From positions 94,936,559-95,000,558 of the forward strand of contig JAYGXS010000002.1 of assembly GCA_036362985.1 (NCBI GenBank): a DNA stretch of 64,000 nt, given 5' to 3'. The number at the start of each line of letters is the position of its first letter. Positions within the stretch are counted from its first letter, which is position 1. The notes beneath the pieces were generated by a model. It was given only the letters and a program-made list of their open reading frames with translations. It ran no database searches and had not been told where the DNA came from. Below, piece after piece: positions 1 to 12,400 of the stretch. This DNA is from Ligula intestinalis (taxonomy: Eukaryota; Platyhelminthes; Cestoda; Diphyllobothriidea; Diphyllobothriidae). The position numbers were made by a program, and so were the translations under genes.

Positions 1-169
1 GGACAATTTCGAGCGTTACGCCCATACCTGCGGCCGGTATGCCCTAAATCAACTTTTTGCTCCCAATTACTGAAAAAAAAATCAAAAATCTCATCCGTTC
101 TCCTTTACCACTTGACCTTCCCTAAGTTAGCTTATATTTTACAAACTACCTCCCTCCACCACCCCTCAG

Positions 170-490
170 AATGAACGCGACGTTTCGGTGCGCCAGCGAG
201 CTGCAGATCTGCTCTACGCCATGTGCGATCGTACCAACGCACAGGCCATCGTCGGCGAGATGCTCTCCTACCTGGAGACAGCCGACTACTCCATCCGCGA
301 GGAAATGGTCCTGAAGGTTGCCATCCTGGCCGAGAAGTACGCCACTGACTACTCCTGGTACGTGGACACCATCCTCATGTTGATCCGCGTGGCCGGTGAC
401 TACGTCAGTGACGAGGTCTGGCACCGGGTGGTGCAAATTGTTGTCAATCGGGAGGACGTACAGGCGTATGCAGCCAAGACGGTGTTTGAG
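170..490 (+). CDS. AP2A: AP2A exon a: adaptin trunk helices
   Basis: Encodes 107 codons of the alpha-adaptin trunk (adaptin_N, HEAT-like alpha solenoid). It includes the conserved stretches [20 protein letters not shown] and [10 protein letters not shown]. The exon follows a clean acceptor (pyrimidine tract, then cag at 167-169), ends in phase 0 and is followed by a gtgcgt donor. It is the first exon in the window. The open frame can be extended downstream past the donor, but that part is intron. Confidence 0.96.
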
Positions 491-3400
491 GTGCGTCCTT
501 CCCCCCTCCCCCCTGCCCCCCGCCTTCACCCCTCTCAATGTCGAATAACCTCCTCCGTCCCTTAATCATTTAGGCCCTGATGGCGCCTGCCTGTCACGAA
601 AACATGGTTAAAGTCGGCGGCTACATCCTCGGTGAATTCGGAAACTTGATTGCTGGAGATCCCCGTTCTTCGTAAGTCCTCATTTCTCCCCCCCCCCTCT
701 TTCTCTTCGGCACCTTCTCCTACCTACAATCTAGGGGCGGGCAGTATACTTGATCATGTAGTCTTTTTGTTGTAATGGTGACAGAGTTGGGCATCTCAAC
801 TGCGTCGCCATCAACAACGGTGTAAAAGTGGGAGCCACGCGAATGAGGGTTTTTGTGTACAGAACCCGAATGAGTTGCTGTCTCGGGTGACAGTGGCCGC
901 GGGGCGAAGCCCCGGCTGATGTGGACTGCGTCCACTCACGCATGACAGTGTCTACAAGTTCCTGTGTGACATGGACAGTTACTTATAAAGGATTGTGAAG
1001 CTGGTTCAAGTGTTGCATCATTGGTGCGTTGCTTACTCGAGGGGTGTCGACAAATGAGGTCACCTACTGCGTGGCGCGCCTAAGTGGCTCTTAGAGAACT
1101 GCGACTAGTTGGGCACGCGCGTGGGCTGGCGTACGTTTGCGCGCGGGTGTGTGCGAGTGAATTTCCGGCCCAGAGGCTTAAGGTCATCTTGTGGGGACCG
1201 TTCAATATCTCGGACACATGGCATTGAGGCCGCTCACATTGAACAATAGACCATCGTTGGCTGTCGGCCGACGGAGCGATTCATCAGGACAACCTGCAAC
1301 GTTCTGCTGTCGGCCGGTTAGGTCAGGCTCCTAGAATTTTCACCCTTCAAGTTGTCGCCTTGCATCATTTAGTTATCATCCAGAGGGTAACCCATGATCT
1401 CTCCTTTTGAACTTTGTCAGTGGAATACCTCAGCTTGGTTTTATTGCCGGTAGTTCTCCACCGACAATACTCCTTCCAGCAACTGAATGGACGTTCGCTT
1501 TTGACCGACCTTTCTTCCTTGAGTTCAAGTTGTGTTCATTTTTCCTACTCGCATTAAAGGTCTTCGGTATACATATTGCACAGCTAATTTAATCCTGTGG
1601 TTGGTTGATAACACCTTAATAATTGACCTCGAGATTTTGAATGCAGTTTTGACGCTAATGTCGAGGTTTATGTTTTTTTTAAATTCTGCACACGGAATAT
1701 GACACATTTTACATGCAGGATAGTTTCTGTGCCCATCGTGTTGGGGAAGGTGTGTCTTTCAGGCTCTCTTTTGTCCCATGTTCGGCTCGCTATTTTGCAA
1801 CGAAATCGGACAAGTAAAGGGTGGCGTATGTCATTTAGACGCAATCAAAGCGGGCTACCTTACTTTCCTTCCCCATGTATCGGTATGTTAAATTCGGATG
1901 CTTGTGTTGTCAGCCGTCCTAACGGGGATGACGTCAAGGAGGACATCTTGCCTTCAGTATTGTATTGGTCAACAGTTGAAGTCAGTTGACTTCACCGGGC
2001 AGCAGAGTAATGAAAAACAACCAGCCGGTGTGTTCTTCTATGCAAGTTTCTCCGTTAAGAGCTTTCTACATTTACCGACCTCAGTCAGTAGTGCTTATAT
2101 GCTTGGTTTTAATGCAATTTCCATATTTTTACTGTGATGTTTTCTAACGCAGAAGGTGTACATCCAGGTTTGTGGATTTGTAAACAGCCTTACATAGAGC
2201 CGACTATTTTTGTCCCCAAATGCGTCTTCTCTGTTCTCATCTTTTGATGAGCGTTCACCTGACCGCTAACTGCCCTCATATGTCCCGCTCTGCCTTGGGT
2301 TTCATCAGAAGCCCTGAAAGCCGTAACAGCTGGTAGTATAGGCAGATATAATTGTCGGCTAAGACAAGGTAGTCTGGAATAGCCATTTCTGGCTTATTAG
2401 CCGTCTTCATCCAGTCATACCCAGACCCAAGTGGTTTCCCACCCGGTTTAGGAAGTACTTCTAGTACAGATTAATCCAACCCCTTTTTTCTTACGCTTCA
2501 TTGGCTTCCCTACTGCTCAATAAGTAGGATTTCTGTTAGCTGAAAGCGACAATGGTTGGTTGGTAGCCCTTGTTGGATCAGGGGTCCCCGCCGGAGTCCA
2601 AACTGGGTGCAGTTTGGAGGCGGAGAAAAATCGCGTCCTCAGCTGGCTTGATCCAAAGGTCCACGGCGGTGAGTTGGGTGCCTGGCCGGGAACTACAGAC
2701 GAAGAGGTGACGGCAGTCATGCGGCGAGACTCCGCAGTCAGGACAGCAGTCGGGTATGGACGAGTCGAGCCGGTGTTGGTAATGGCGAAAGAGCATGGAG
2801 TAGCCACTGTGTAGCTGCGCCAAGGTACAGCGAGTGACCCTCGAGAGACGTCTTTTCGAGGCCGCAATCGGAGGAGGATAGCCACCCAGAAGGACCGGGG
2901 GGTTAGTAGCTTAATTTTGCGTCCTGAACGGCTCTCTGGTGAAGGCGCTGGGAGCCTGTTTTGATGGCGGAGCCATCAGCGGGTAGATCCGAGAGAGACG
3001 AGGCGACAGCTGCCTTGTGGAGAGATCGAATAGACGACCGAACGTTACGGCTAAGCTCAGGAGCGTTGCACTGATGGTAATTCGGATGGTCAGGTTGTGA
3101 ACGGGTCCATCAGAACTGTTGGCCCAAGTGTTTGTTGTGTGGGGCGACCGGCAGGATGGAAGCCTTTGCATGAAGGTGATCGATGGGCGTCATTTTATAG
3201 CAGCCCATGATCGTGCGGAGGGCACCGTTCTGTGCTGACTGAAGGCGGCGGAGGCTGAAGAAGCTGATTGTGGGTCTTCAAATGGCATGCTATTACTTGA
3301 CTTTTACCGCACACGGAGCCAATTTTATGAAGGGAACCACAGCAGACGCTTCTTCGACCGCGTCTTTTTGATGACGGAGCAGCCCCTCCCGGCCACGCTG

Positions 3401-6400
3401 CTCTGACTCCTCCTCCTTGCCGCCGGTATTGAGGCCAACCCTGGACCTCTCTGGTACTGCTCGTTCTGCCGAGTTCGCCTGGGCCACCGCCACTGGTCTG
3501 TACGTTGCAGCTCCTGCAATGGTTGGTGCCATCCCCGCTGCAGTGCCAAAGCTGCCGATTGGTCGCCCGCCTTCGCGTGTCCCAGCTGTCCCGTGCCCCC
3601 TCCGGTCTCCACGCCTCCAGCCCGCCCGGTCCTGAACCCAAATCCTCTGGTCCCCGACCTTGCCTCACCGCCTGGTCTAAAGATTCTCCAGTTCAACGCC
3701 AACGGCCTTGGGAAGCTTGACCAGCTCCTGGCCTTCATGCGCTCGCACAGCATAGCTGTGGCGGCTATCCAAGAGACAAAGTGGTCTAACTCCACTAAGG
3801 TCCCGTCTTGTGCCGACTTCACGATCGTCCGTCGTGACCGCGGCTGCAACAAAGGTGGAGGCTTGGCCTTCCTGGTGGACAAATCCATTGCCTATCACCA
3901 GCTACCTCCGCGTGGTGCCGATCCCACGGAACTTCTAGCGATTTCCCTTAACATTGGCCCGGTGCCGCTAACCGTCGTGAACGTATATATCGCTCCAACG
4001 TCCGGTTGTCCTCCAGGTTTCACCGCCTCTATCGCTCCCTACTTACCTTCTGTTGACAATTTGGTACTAGGTGACTTCAACGCCCATCACGACCTGTGGT
4101 GTTCCAATTTGGCGGCCGATTCCCGGGGAGAAGTCCTGGCGGATGAACTAGAGCAAGCTCCCTTCGCAGTCCTCAACGAGGACAGCCCAACGCGGCTCTC
4201 ACCCAACAGTGCCCCCAGCTCTCCCGATGTCTCCCTTGCCATTCTCAGTCTGGTAGCCTCCACCACCTGGAGAACGGAAATCAGCCTAAGGAGCGATCAC
4301 CTCCCTTTAGTGCTCGAATCGGCCACCTCTGCCGACCGTATCAAGGCTCCAAACAGGCATTTTATCAACTTCAAGAGAGCTGACTGGGCAGCGTTCACCG
4401 CGGAATGTGAAGCTGGAACCGATCAGCTACCGCCCCCACCTGTGTCCACAAAGCGGAGCGGGCCGTTCGTTTGCTGCTTCTGGCAGCAGCAGGCCACCAT
4501 ATACCGAACGGTCGCATCCCCATACTCCGACCAAACTACCCAGGTGAAGCCTCCCAACTGGAACGAGAGCGAGACGAGATCCGAGTGCGAGACGCAACTG
4601 ACCCGCGTGTTGGCGAACTCAACGGCTTGATAACCAAGACCGTCAATGACGACAAACGGGAACGTTGGCGTGAAAAAAGTTACAGATTGTAATTTCCGTG
4701 GCAACGCAGCTGCCACCTGGAAACTGCTACGCAATTTGACCAAGCCCCGGGCTGACACACCCAACCAGTCTATTAGTTTCGGGGACGGCAAGTTCCTCTC
4801 CAACAACGGTACGATCGCCGCGAAGATGAACAAGCTGTTTTCGCCCCGTTCGTCTCCCAGTCCCAAAAGCCAGCGCCCCCTCCTTCGCCTCCTTCATAAG
4901 GCCCCGCCTGTGGACATTTCCTTCTCGGCCGATGCTATCCTCACCGCCGTCAGGAAAACGAAAGTCTCGAAAGCCTTAGGACCGGATGGCCTGGCTCCTA
5001 TCCATTTGCGCCATATCGGCCCCAAGGCGGCTGCCTACATGGCAGCCATTTTCAATCTTTCGCTGGCCAGTTCAATCATCCCCGATTGCTGGCGCCAGTC
5101 CACCATCATTCCCCTGGTCAAAGCTGGCAAGGACCCCAGTCCTATCGCCCAATCGCCCTCCTCAGTCCACTGGCGAAAATTTTGGAAGGACTTCTCCTTC
5201 CAATTTTGACGTCTGCAGTGGATCTGTCCAACCACCAACATGGTTTCAGGTCGGGTCGTGGCAAAACGACGGCTCTTTTCGAGTTCAGCGACGCCATCTT
5301 CGAGGGCTTCAATCAACAGAAGCCCGCTTCGCGGACAGTGGCTGTCTCAATTGACCTGTCGCGAGCCTTTGACTGCGTCCGACACGATCAGCTCCTGCAG
5401 GAATTGGTCTCCCTAAACGTCCCGACTGGCCTGGTTCGATGGTTGGTGGCTTACGTCCGTGGTTGCCATGATCGTGTCCTTTTCCGCGGCACTCTCTCCA
5501 AGCCCCGTAAGCAGACCTGCGGTGTTCCTCAAGGCTCTGTGTTCAGCCCGACGCTGTTCAAAATTTACATGCGGGAACTCCCACCGGCACCCGCCAAAGT
5601 GTTATCATACGCGGATGATGTCACCATCTTCTGCCAGCACCAGAACATTGCTCAGGCTGCACAGGTCCTCTCAGAATTCATGCCTAACATTGTGGGCCAC
5701 CTCACTCAGCGCGGGTGTCGATCTCGGCTGCCAAGTCCTCCGTCACTGCTTTCACGCTGTATGCGAATGAGTTCAATCGTCACCCGGATATCATCGTCAA
5801 CGGTGAGGCTTTACCCACAAGCTCTACCGACTCTTAAAGCAGGCCAGCAGAGGTTCGGGGAACACCACCGAGACTTTACTGGATCGCAACGGTGCTGTAA
5901 TCACTAAGATCGATGACCGGTTAGAGAGATGGCGCGAGCATTTCTGTGACCACCTTAACCATGATCCCCCTGTGATGTCTGACCTGTCGCCCAATGCGGA
6001 CGATCCCCACCATCTGTATGAATGCAACACAGAGCCACCCAGTGTAGAGGAAGTTGTCTCCATTCTCTTGAGGCTACGCAACAACAAGGCACCTGGTGAG
6101 GATGACCTCCCGCCGGAGCTCTTTAAATGTGCACCCGAGGTTATTGGGCCCTGGCTACAACAAATATTTGCCAAGATATGGGACAGCGAAGTTGTGCCCT
6201 CTGACTGGAGAAAAGCAGTGATCCTCCCCTTGTTTAAAAAAGGCGACAGACGAGCGTGCAGAAATTACAGAGGCATTAGCCTTATCGATGTAGCGGCGAA
6301 AACATTCACGTCTCTTCTTCTCAAACGTTTCCAAACTGCGAGAGACCAGCGCACCCGCCCAAACCAGAGTGGATTTCGACCAGGTCGTTGCTGCACCGAC

Positions 6401-9400
6401 CAGATCTTCAATCTCCGCCGTGTACTGGAACTGAGATGGGGTCACCAACAACCCACTGTTCTATGCTTCATCGACTTTGCTGCCGCATTTGACTCTGTTG
6501 ATCGCAGTTCGCTGTGGAACATAATGAGGACGGACGGCCTACCACCTAAGCTTCTCAATCTCATGCAGGCATACTATCGTGGCACTTCCACACGGGTGAG
6601 GACGCAGAACGGTGACACGGAAGCCTTTAGCGTCAGGACGGGCGTCCGCCAAGGTTGTGCCCTTTCACCAACCCTGTTCAACTATGCGGTGGACTGGATC
6701 ATGACCAAAGCACTGGATGACTTCCCGGGAGTGCAGTTTGATCGCTCAAAATGGGTGACTGACTTGGCGTATGCTGATGACGTCGTCCTCTTTGGCGACA
6801 ACTGTAATGCAGTTCAGCAGGCGTTGGACAAGGTTAATGAGCGTGCCCGATCCATCGGATTACGCCTAAACGCGACTAAGACCCAAGTCATGCTCTCCTG
6901 TGTGCCCCCTACATCTGTCACTCCTATTGTTCTCGACGGCGCTCCTCTCGAAAAGGTCGACTCGTTTAGATACTTAGGCTCTTTGGTCACGGAAACGGGT
7001 CAAGGTGTTTACAAGGTTGTATCACGCGTCAACCGTGCCCGATCTGCCTTCTACCGACTGTGCGCTCCTCTATGGAATAGAAGGGAAATATCACTACGCA
7101 CAAAGTCCCGTGTTTACCAAGCAGTGGTTCGATCTATCCTGCTCTATGGCGGAGAGACATGGCCTATGCGTGTTGAGGACATGAGGCGCCTTGAGGTGTT
7201 TGACAATGACTGCCTACGCCGCATCCTTCGTCACCGACGCGTCGACCGAATTCGCTGCTCCGATCTCCGCCGACGCTGTCACCTGGACGCTCTCCCTCCA
7301 CTCCTGCTTCAGAGACGACTTCGGTGGTTCGGGCATGCGTCCCGGCGTGATGATGGTGAGCTGATTCGTGACCTGCTTGTGGCGACGCCTCCCCCCACCT
7401 GGCGCAAACGTCGCGGCGGGCAGCTGAAAACTTGGACAGCAACGGTCAAGCAGGATCTGTCGTCAGTTTCCGGCCCATGCGTCTACGGCCTACGCCAGTG
7501 GAACCGTGAATGGATGGTGCTTTCGTGTGAACAGGCGCAAGATCGACGCGCCTGGACAGCTGTGATTCATGATGCAGTCAACGTCAAAACTGATGCCGGC
7601 TCAACCCGCCCGAGGTGAATGCCGTTACAAGTACAAGTAAGTAAGTACGCCCAAGCTCATCGGCGTCCGCTTAGATCCGCTCTTCACGCTCGCAGACCAT
7701 GCGAGGGATGTTGCAAGCAAAGTGAGCAGGTGCACCACGGTCCTCAAGGCTCTCGCGGGCACATCCTGGGGCTGCTCGAAAGAGTTGCTGGCGACCACAT
7801 TCAAGGCGCTGGCCAAGCCGCATCTCACCTATGCGGGACCAATCTGGTCTACCACAATCAGCTCCTCCAGCCTCCGCCGCCTTCAGTCAGCACAGAATGG
7901 TGCCCTCCGCACGATCACGGGCTGCTATAAAATGTCGCCCATAGATCAGATTCATGCGGAGGTTTCTGTCCTGCCGGTCGCCGCCCACAACAAACTCCTC
8001 GGCCTGCATTTCTGGTGGACCTGTTCACAACCGGGCCATCCGAACCACCACTGCTGCAACGCTCCCGAGCCTAGCCGTAACGTTCGGACGTCTATTCGAG
8101 GTCTCCACAAAGCAGCTGTCGCCTCGTCTCTCTCAGACCTAACCGTTCATGGCTCCGCCATTAGGACAGGCTACCAGCGCCTTCACCAGAGAGCAGTTGT
8201 GGACGCAATATCCAGCTACCATTCCCCGGTCCTCCTGGGTGGCTATCCACCTCCGATTGCCACCTCGGAACGTCATCTCGCACGGGTGACTCGTTGTACC
8301 CTGGCGCAGATTTGCAGCGGCCACTGCATGCTCCTTCGCCAGTACCAACACCGGCTGGACCCTTCTATACCCGACTGCGGAGTCTCGCCGCATGACTGCC
8401 GTCACCACTTTATCTGCAGCTCCCGGCCAGGCACCCAACTCACCCCCGAGGATCTTCGGCTCAAGCTGGCCGAGGTCGCGGCTTTTCTCCGCCTCCAACC
8501 TGCACCCAGTTTGGACTCCTGCTGGAACCCCTGATCCAACAAGGGCTACCAACCAACAAACCAATGTTATGAATGCACGTAAAACTATGGAATAAATAAA
8601 CCTTTCCCGGTGAACGCCCTATCTCCTTCTGACGTACGTAGGGCAGTTTGCATTGCTGCAACTCGCAGCCGCTGCTCCTCACGTAGCATTTAAATTGATC
8701 GGCTTTAAAAATGTTTGGGCTGTACTCAAGTTTGCCAACACGCTGACCATTTGTGTCGGAAAATCGCTGTCCCTAAAATGAACCTGTTTTAACGCAGAGC
8801 CACAAGTAGTAAATGGACAACGCAAGTCAAAATAGGCTGGAATTATCGCTCATTATAACCAGAAGTTCAGACCTGGTGAAACCTTCCGTCGGCTCGTATT
8901 TTGTCATTCCCTGATTTTTATTGCTCCTTTACCAACTCTGTGCACCTATGACTTTGCTATCTGATAATGTAATTAATCCTTGTTGTTCCGCAGACTCGTC
9001 AGTTACCGTCGAATTTACCGCTCCTCTTACCGTTTTTAGTCCAAAGGTTCAGTTTCAGCTGCTGCATAGCAAGTACCATCTCTGCACACCGACCACACGT
9101 CAGTTGCTGCTGTCTACCTACGTGAAAATGATCAACCTCTTCCCCGAACTCAAGGAGAGTATTGTGGAGGTGTTGGGCCAAGACAGCAATTATCGCAGCT
9201 CAGATGTGGAGATTCAGCAGCGCTCGGCAGAGTACCTCGCCCTCTCCAGAGTTGCCACCCAGGATGTCTTGGTATGCCCTTTTGACAATACTTTCTTTAC
9301 AATTGCCTGTTATTTTTGCCTTTGTGTAGTCACTTTGCATCTTTTGTCTAGTGGTGCCTACTCACCCAAACCGTCCCTCCTGCCTATCTGTACAGTCATA

Positions 9401-12400
9401 CAGCATCAACTCTCTAGATATCCTCGTTTAAATTATGCATTCAAACACTGTTTATGTACCTGCCACTAATCTACGTATCTTACATCATTGGGGTGTAGAT
9501 GTCTTAATTACCTCTTTCTGCAATAGGGGAACGGGTGTAATCAAGGTTACAAAGTGTGGGCAATACAGGGAAAAGAAAACGTAAATAAAAAAGTAAAGTT
9601 TATGAGCGTAGAAAAAACAGGAAGAATTATTTACCTCATGTTATCAACAAAAAGAGCACCATAATTAAAATGTACAACTACGCAACTACTAAGAACTAAA
9701 TAAGCTATAGAAAAAATGAACTAAAAAAATGCTTTCACATTTTTAGTAGCCCAACTTTCCAACGGTTTTCCTTTTTTGGTGGGCTACTCAAAATCTGAAG
9801 ATATTTGAAAAATATACAAGTCTAAGACAGAAGTCACCCTTATAGACAGCCCAAACGGTAAACCAATGTAAGCTTAACCCACTTTATTAAAAGGTAATCT
9901 AAAACTAAAATATAAATATAAAGCATTGCTTCTCAAGTACGAATTTAAGGCAAGTGCACTCAGCAGAATTTAGTTGTACAGACAAATTTCGGGACAGCCA
10001 TTCAACTGCTTCCTGTCTTTGCATGAATTCTATAGCAACTGGCGAACACAGCCGTGTTTTAATTGAAACAGAATTAATATGTAAAAGTAAAGTCATTTTT
10101 CAACGTGGCGATTAAAATGCCCCCTTAAACTTTAGATACAGAAAGGAAAGGTGGGAACGGGAATTAACAAAAATCAAAAGTTGATTAAATTTAGGCTTGC
10201 GATTATCAGGGCAGTTGGAGCTTAGTAACACGGGTCTGGTTTCTCCGGCCGTATATAGGCTGCTTCCATGCAGCGTAAGGCCCGATTTGTTCGTGCTCAA
10301 ACAAGAACTTGATAAGATTTTTTAAGGTTGAGAGAGTGACCACTGTCTAACAGGTGTCTTGTAATTGAGGACCGTGGTACTTTGCTTGTACAACTAAGTC
10401 CTACTGTGAATGCTTATATTGAAATAAAACATAATAATGAACTAAAGACTAACATAAGAGCAGAACTTAAATATAAAAAAGTTAATTTAACCACATTAAC
10501 TAAACTAAGTTGAAGTAAACTAGTAAAGCTTTAAACTCCAAGGGTAACCTCATGGGAGTAATAAATTTAAAACTAAACACAAAGTAATTTAAAACCTGCA
10601 TAGATTAACTAAGTAAAGGTAATCTACAATAAACTTAACTAAGTAAGCTAAAAAACCTGTCTAAATTAAGTAAGTAAAGGTAATCTTCAATAAACTAAAC
10701 TAAGTAACCTAAGAATAAGTCTCAAACTATAAAAGGACTAATAAGCCTCAGTAATAAACTAAAAGCAAAAGCAAACCTGAAACTTCGCATAAAAATAACA
10801 TGAACTATTAATAAGTAAGAAATGTAACCAAGTAGATTTACCTTTTTATTAAGGCGCACTTTTTTGCTTCAAAAAGCAGATTATTTAAACAATTGGTAAC
10901 CGTAGCTTCAATAGCCCCATTTTCGAAAGACACACTAAAATAACTACTATATTCGTTTCAGTGTGCGTATTCGCGCTTACTCATTTAAATCGACCGCTCC
11001 CATTCATCATCTATCCAGCCTTGCTATTACACTTATCTCGCTTATAAAGAAGCAACTATTCCGCTTGCTATTAAAAAACATACCTCAGGTGTTATCACTG
11101 GTTTTATTAAGGACGCATTTACTGCACTACTATGGTAAGGGTTAGGGCTGGGATTAGGGGAAGGGTTTGGGTTATGGTTAGGGTTCAGGTTTAGGATTTA
11201 AGGTTAGGATTGAGGGTGAGGGTTAGGGTTAGGTTTTAGGGATAGGGTGTAGCATTAGGATTTGGGTTTAGGTTACGGATTAGGGTTTAGAGCTAGTGTT
11301 TGTGATATGGGTTAGTTTTAGGATTAGTTTTTGGGGTAAAGATTTTTGGTTTTGTAAATATATTTGCGTATTGCATTCGCTGCCCTCTTTTTGTTTAGTA
11401 GGGTTTACGTTGCGCCAAACGCTGTTTTGCTAATATTCCGCTTGTTTACATTTCGGTGTTTGGGTTGCGTTTACAGTTCATTACCGTGAATTTGCTGGAT
11501 ATAAGACATCCCGCTAAAATATGTCATGTTTTGTTTTACGTGCTCTATGTCGGCGCTATATAGCGCCCGCAATTAACACATTTAATTAAATTTCGGAAAT
11601 TTTTGCTTTTATTTCTCTATGCATTATTCACTATTCATCCTTCTTCCCCACCCATAAACCCCCAAATCCCACCAGTCCCGTAAGAACGTAGGTTGTGGTT
11701 TTAAAACCTGTATGGGGCTACACAAGCTACCTTTGCCAAAAAAATTTCAAGAGTTTATTTCCACATCTATAGTTTTTACAATCAATTGTTGTATTGTCTT
11801 TGAGCAGCCACTTTGTATCGTTGGCCGTACAGTGCGTTCGTTGTTCCCACTGCTCATGCATGAGATGGTCAGGCCCGGAGATGCAACGTTATATAATGTT
11901 CAGTAAAACAGTTCTCGATTATTTTGTTTCACAATCTTTCAGTGGGATGTGTGGTGTCTGGAGGAGGAGGGGGTACACTGCTGAATCAAAATTCGTTCAA
12001 ACACTTTGCGTGATCGATCTATATTTAGTCTTTTGCATGGGTGAGTCAACAAAGCTGTGTTCTGCATAGCAGTTACACTACGATAGGAGACGAAGCTAGT
12101 TAATGACATTCAGTATTATCATCTTCCCCAATGAATTGCGCTTAGGGCATATTTGCATGCCCTCTGTCTCATGTCTGACTGCACGCAGTCCACACTAGCT
12201 CTGGCTTCGCCAGTGGCCACTGTCGCCACTGAAACAGTAACAGAGAGTTCTGTACACAGTACATTTCTCTCTTAGGTACCCTTTGCTTTCTTTTGGGGAT
12301 TTGGCCTGAGGATTGTAGCGTTCTACGTACCACTACTACCTAAGTAAGAGCCACTCCACTGTCTGGAATCTCGCGAAGAGGCAGTGCCACAGGAGAGCCA

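Larger units (their letters stand above)
3332..8560 (+). mobile_element. CR1-type non-LTR element copy B, full length, decayed, with RTE inserted
   Basis: Begins with gggaaccacagcagacgc, as the intact copy does. It then carries ATG at 3371, the 2A-like motif (interrupted upstream by a TGA), a PHD-like finger, endonuclease (about 3593-4630), RT (about 4646-5810) and, after the RTE insertion, the ORF C-terminus (7650-8537). Several frameshifts make it dead. A 13 bp duplication with one mismatch flanks it (3319-3331 and 8561-8573, ccaat[t/g]ttatgaa), so it was a full-length insertion. The 3' tail is aaccaacaaa. Confidence 0.9.
672..9039 (+). other. AP2A intron, 8.4 kb, retrotransposon-rich
   Basis: Runs from donor gtaagt to acceptor tttttag. 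It holds a short dispersed repeat near 850-960, a SINE tail near 2370-2450, a truncated antisense CR1-type copy, a full-length sense CR1-type copy and an RTE copy nested in the latter. I see no host exon in 1000-2500 or 8600-9000. Confidence 0.85.

Noticed and set aside
146..538. 130-codon minus-strand ORF opposite the first AP2A exon
   Set aside because: Antisense shadow of a conserved coding exon; it runs across the splice donor.
3195..3888. Minus-strand ORFs across 3.2-3.9 kb
   Set aside because: Antisense to the 5' part of CR1-type copy B.
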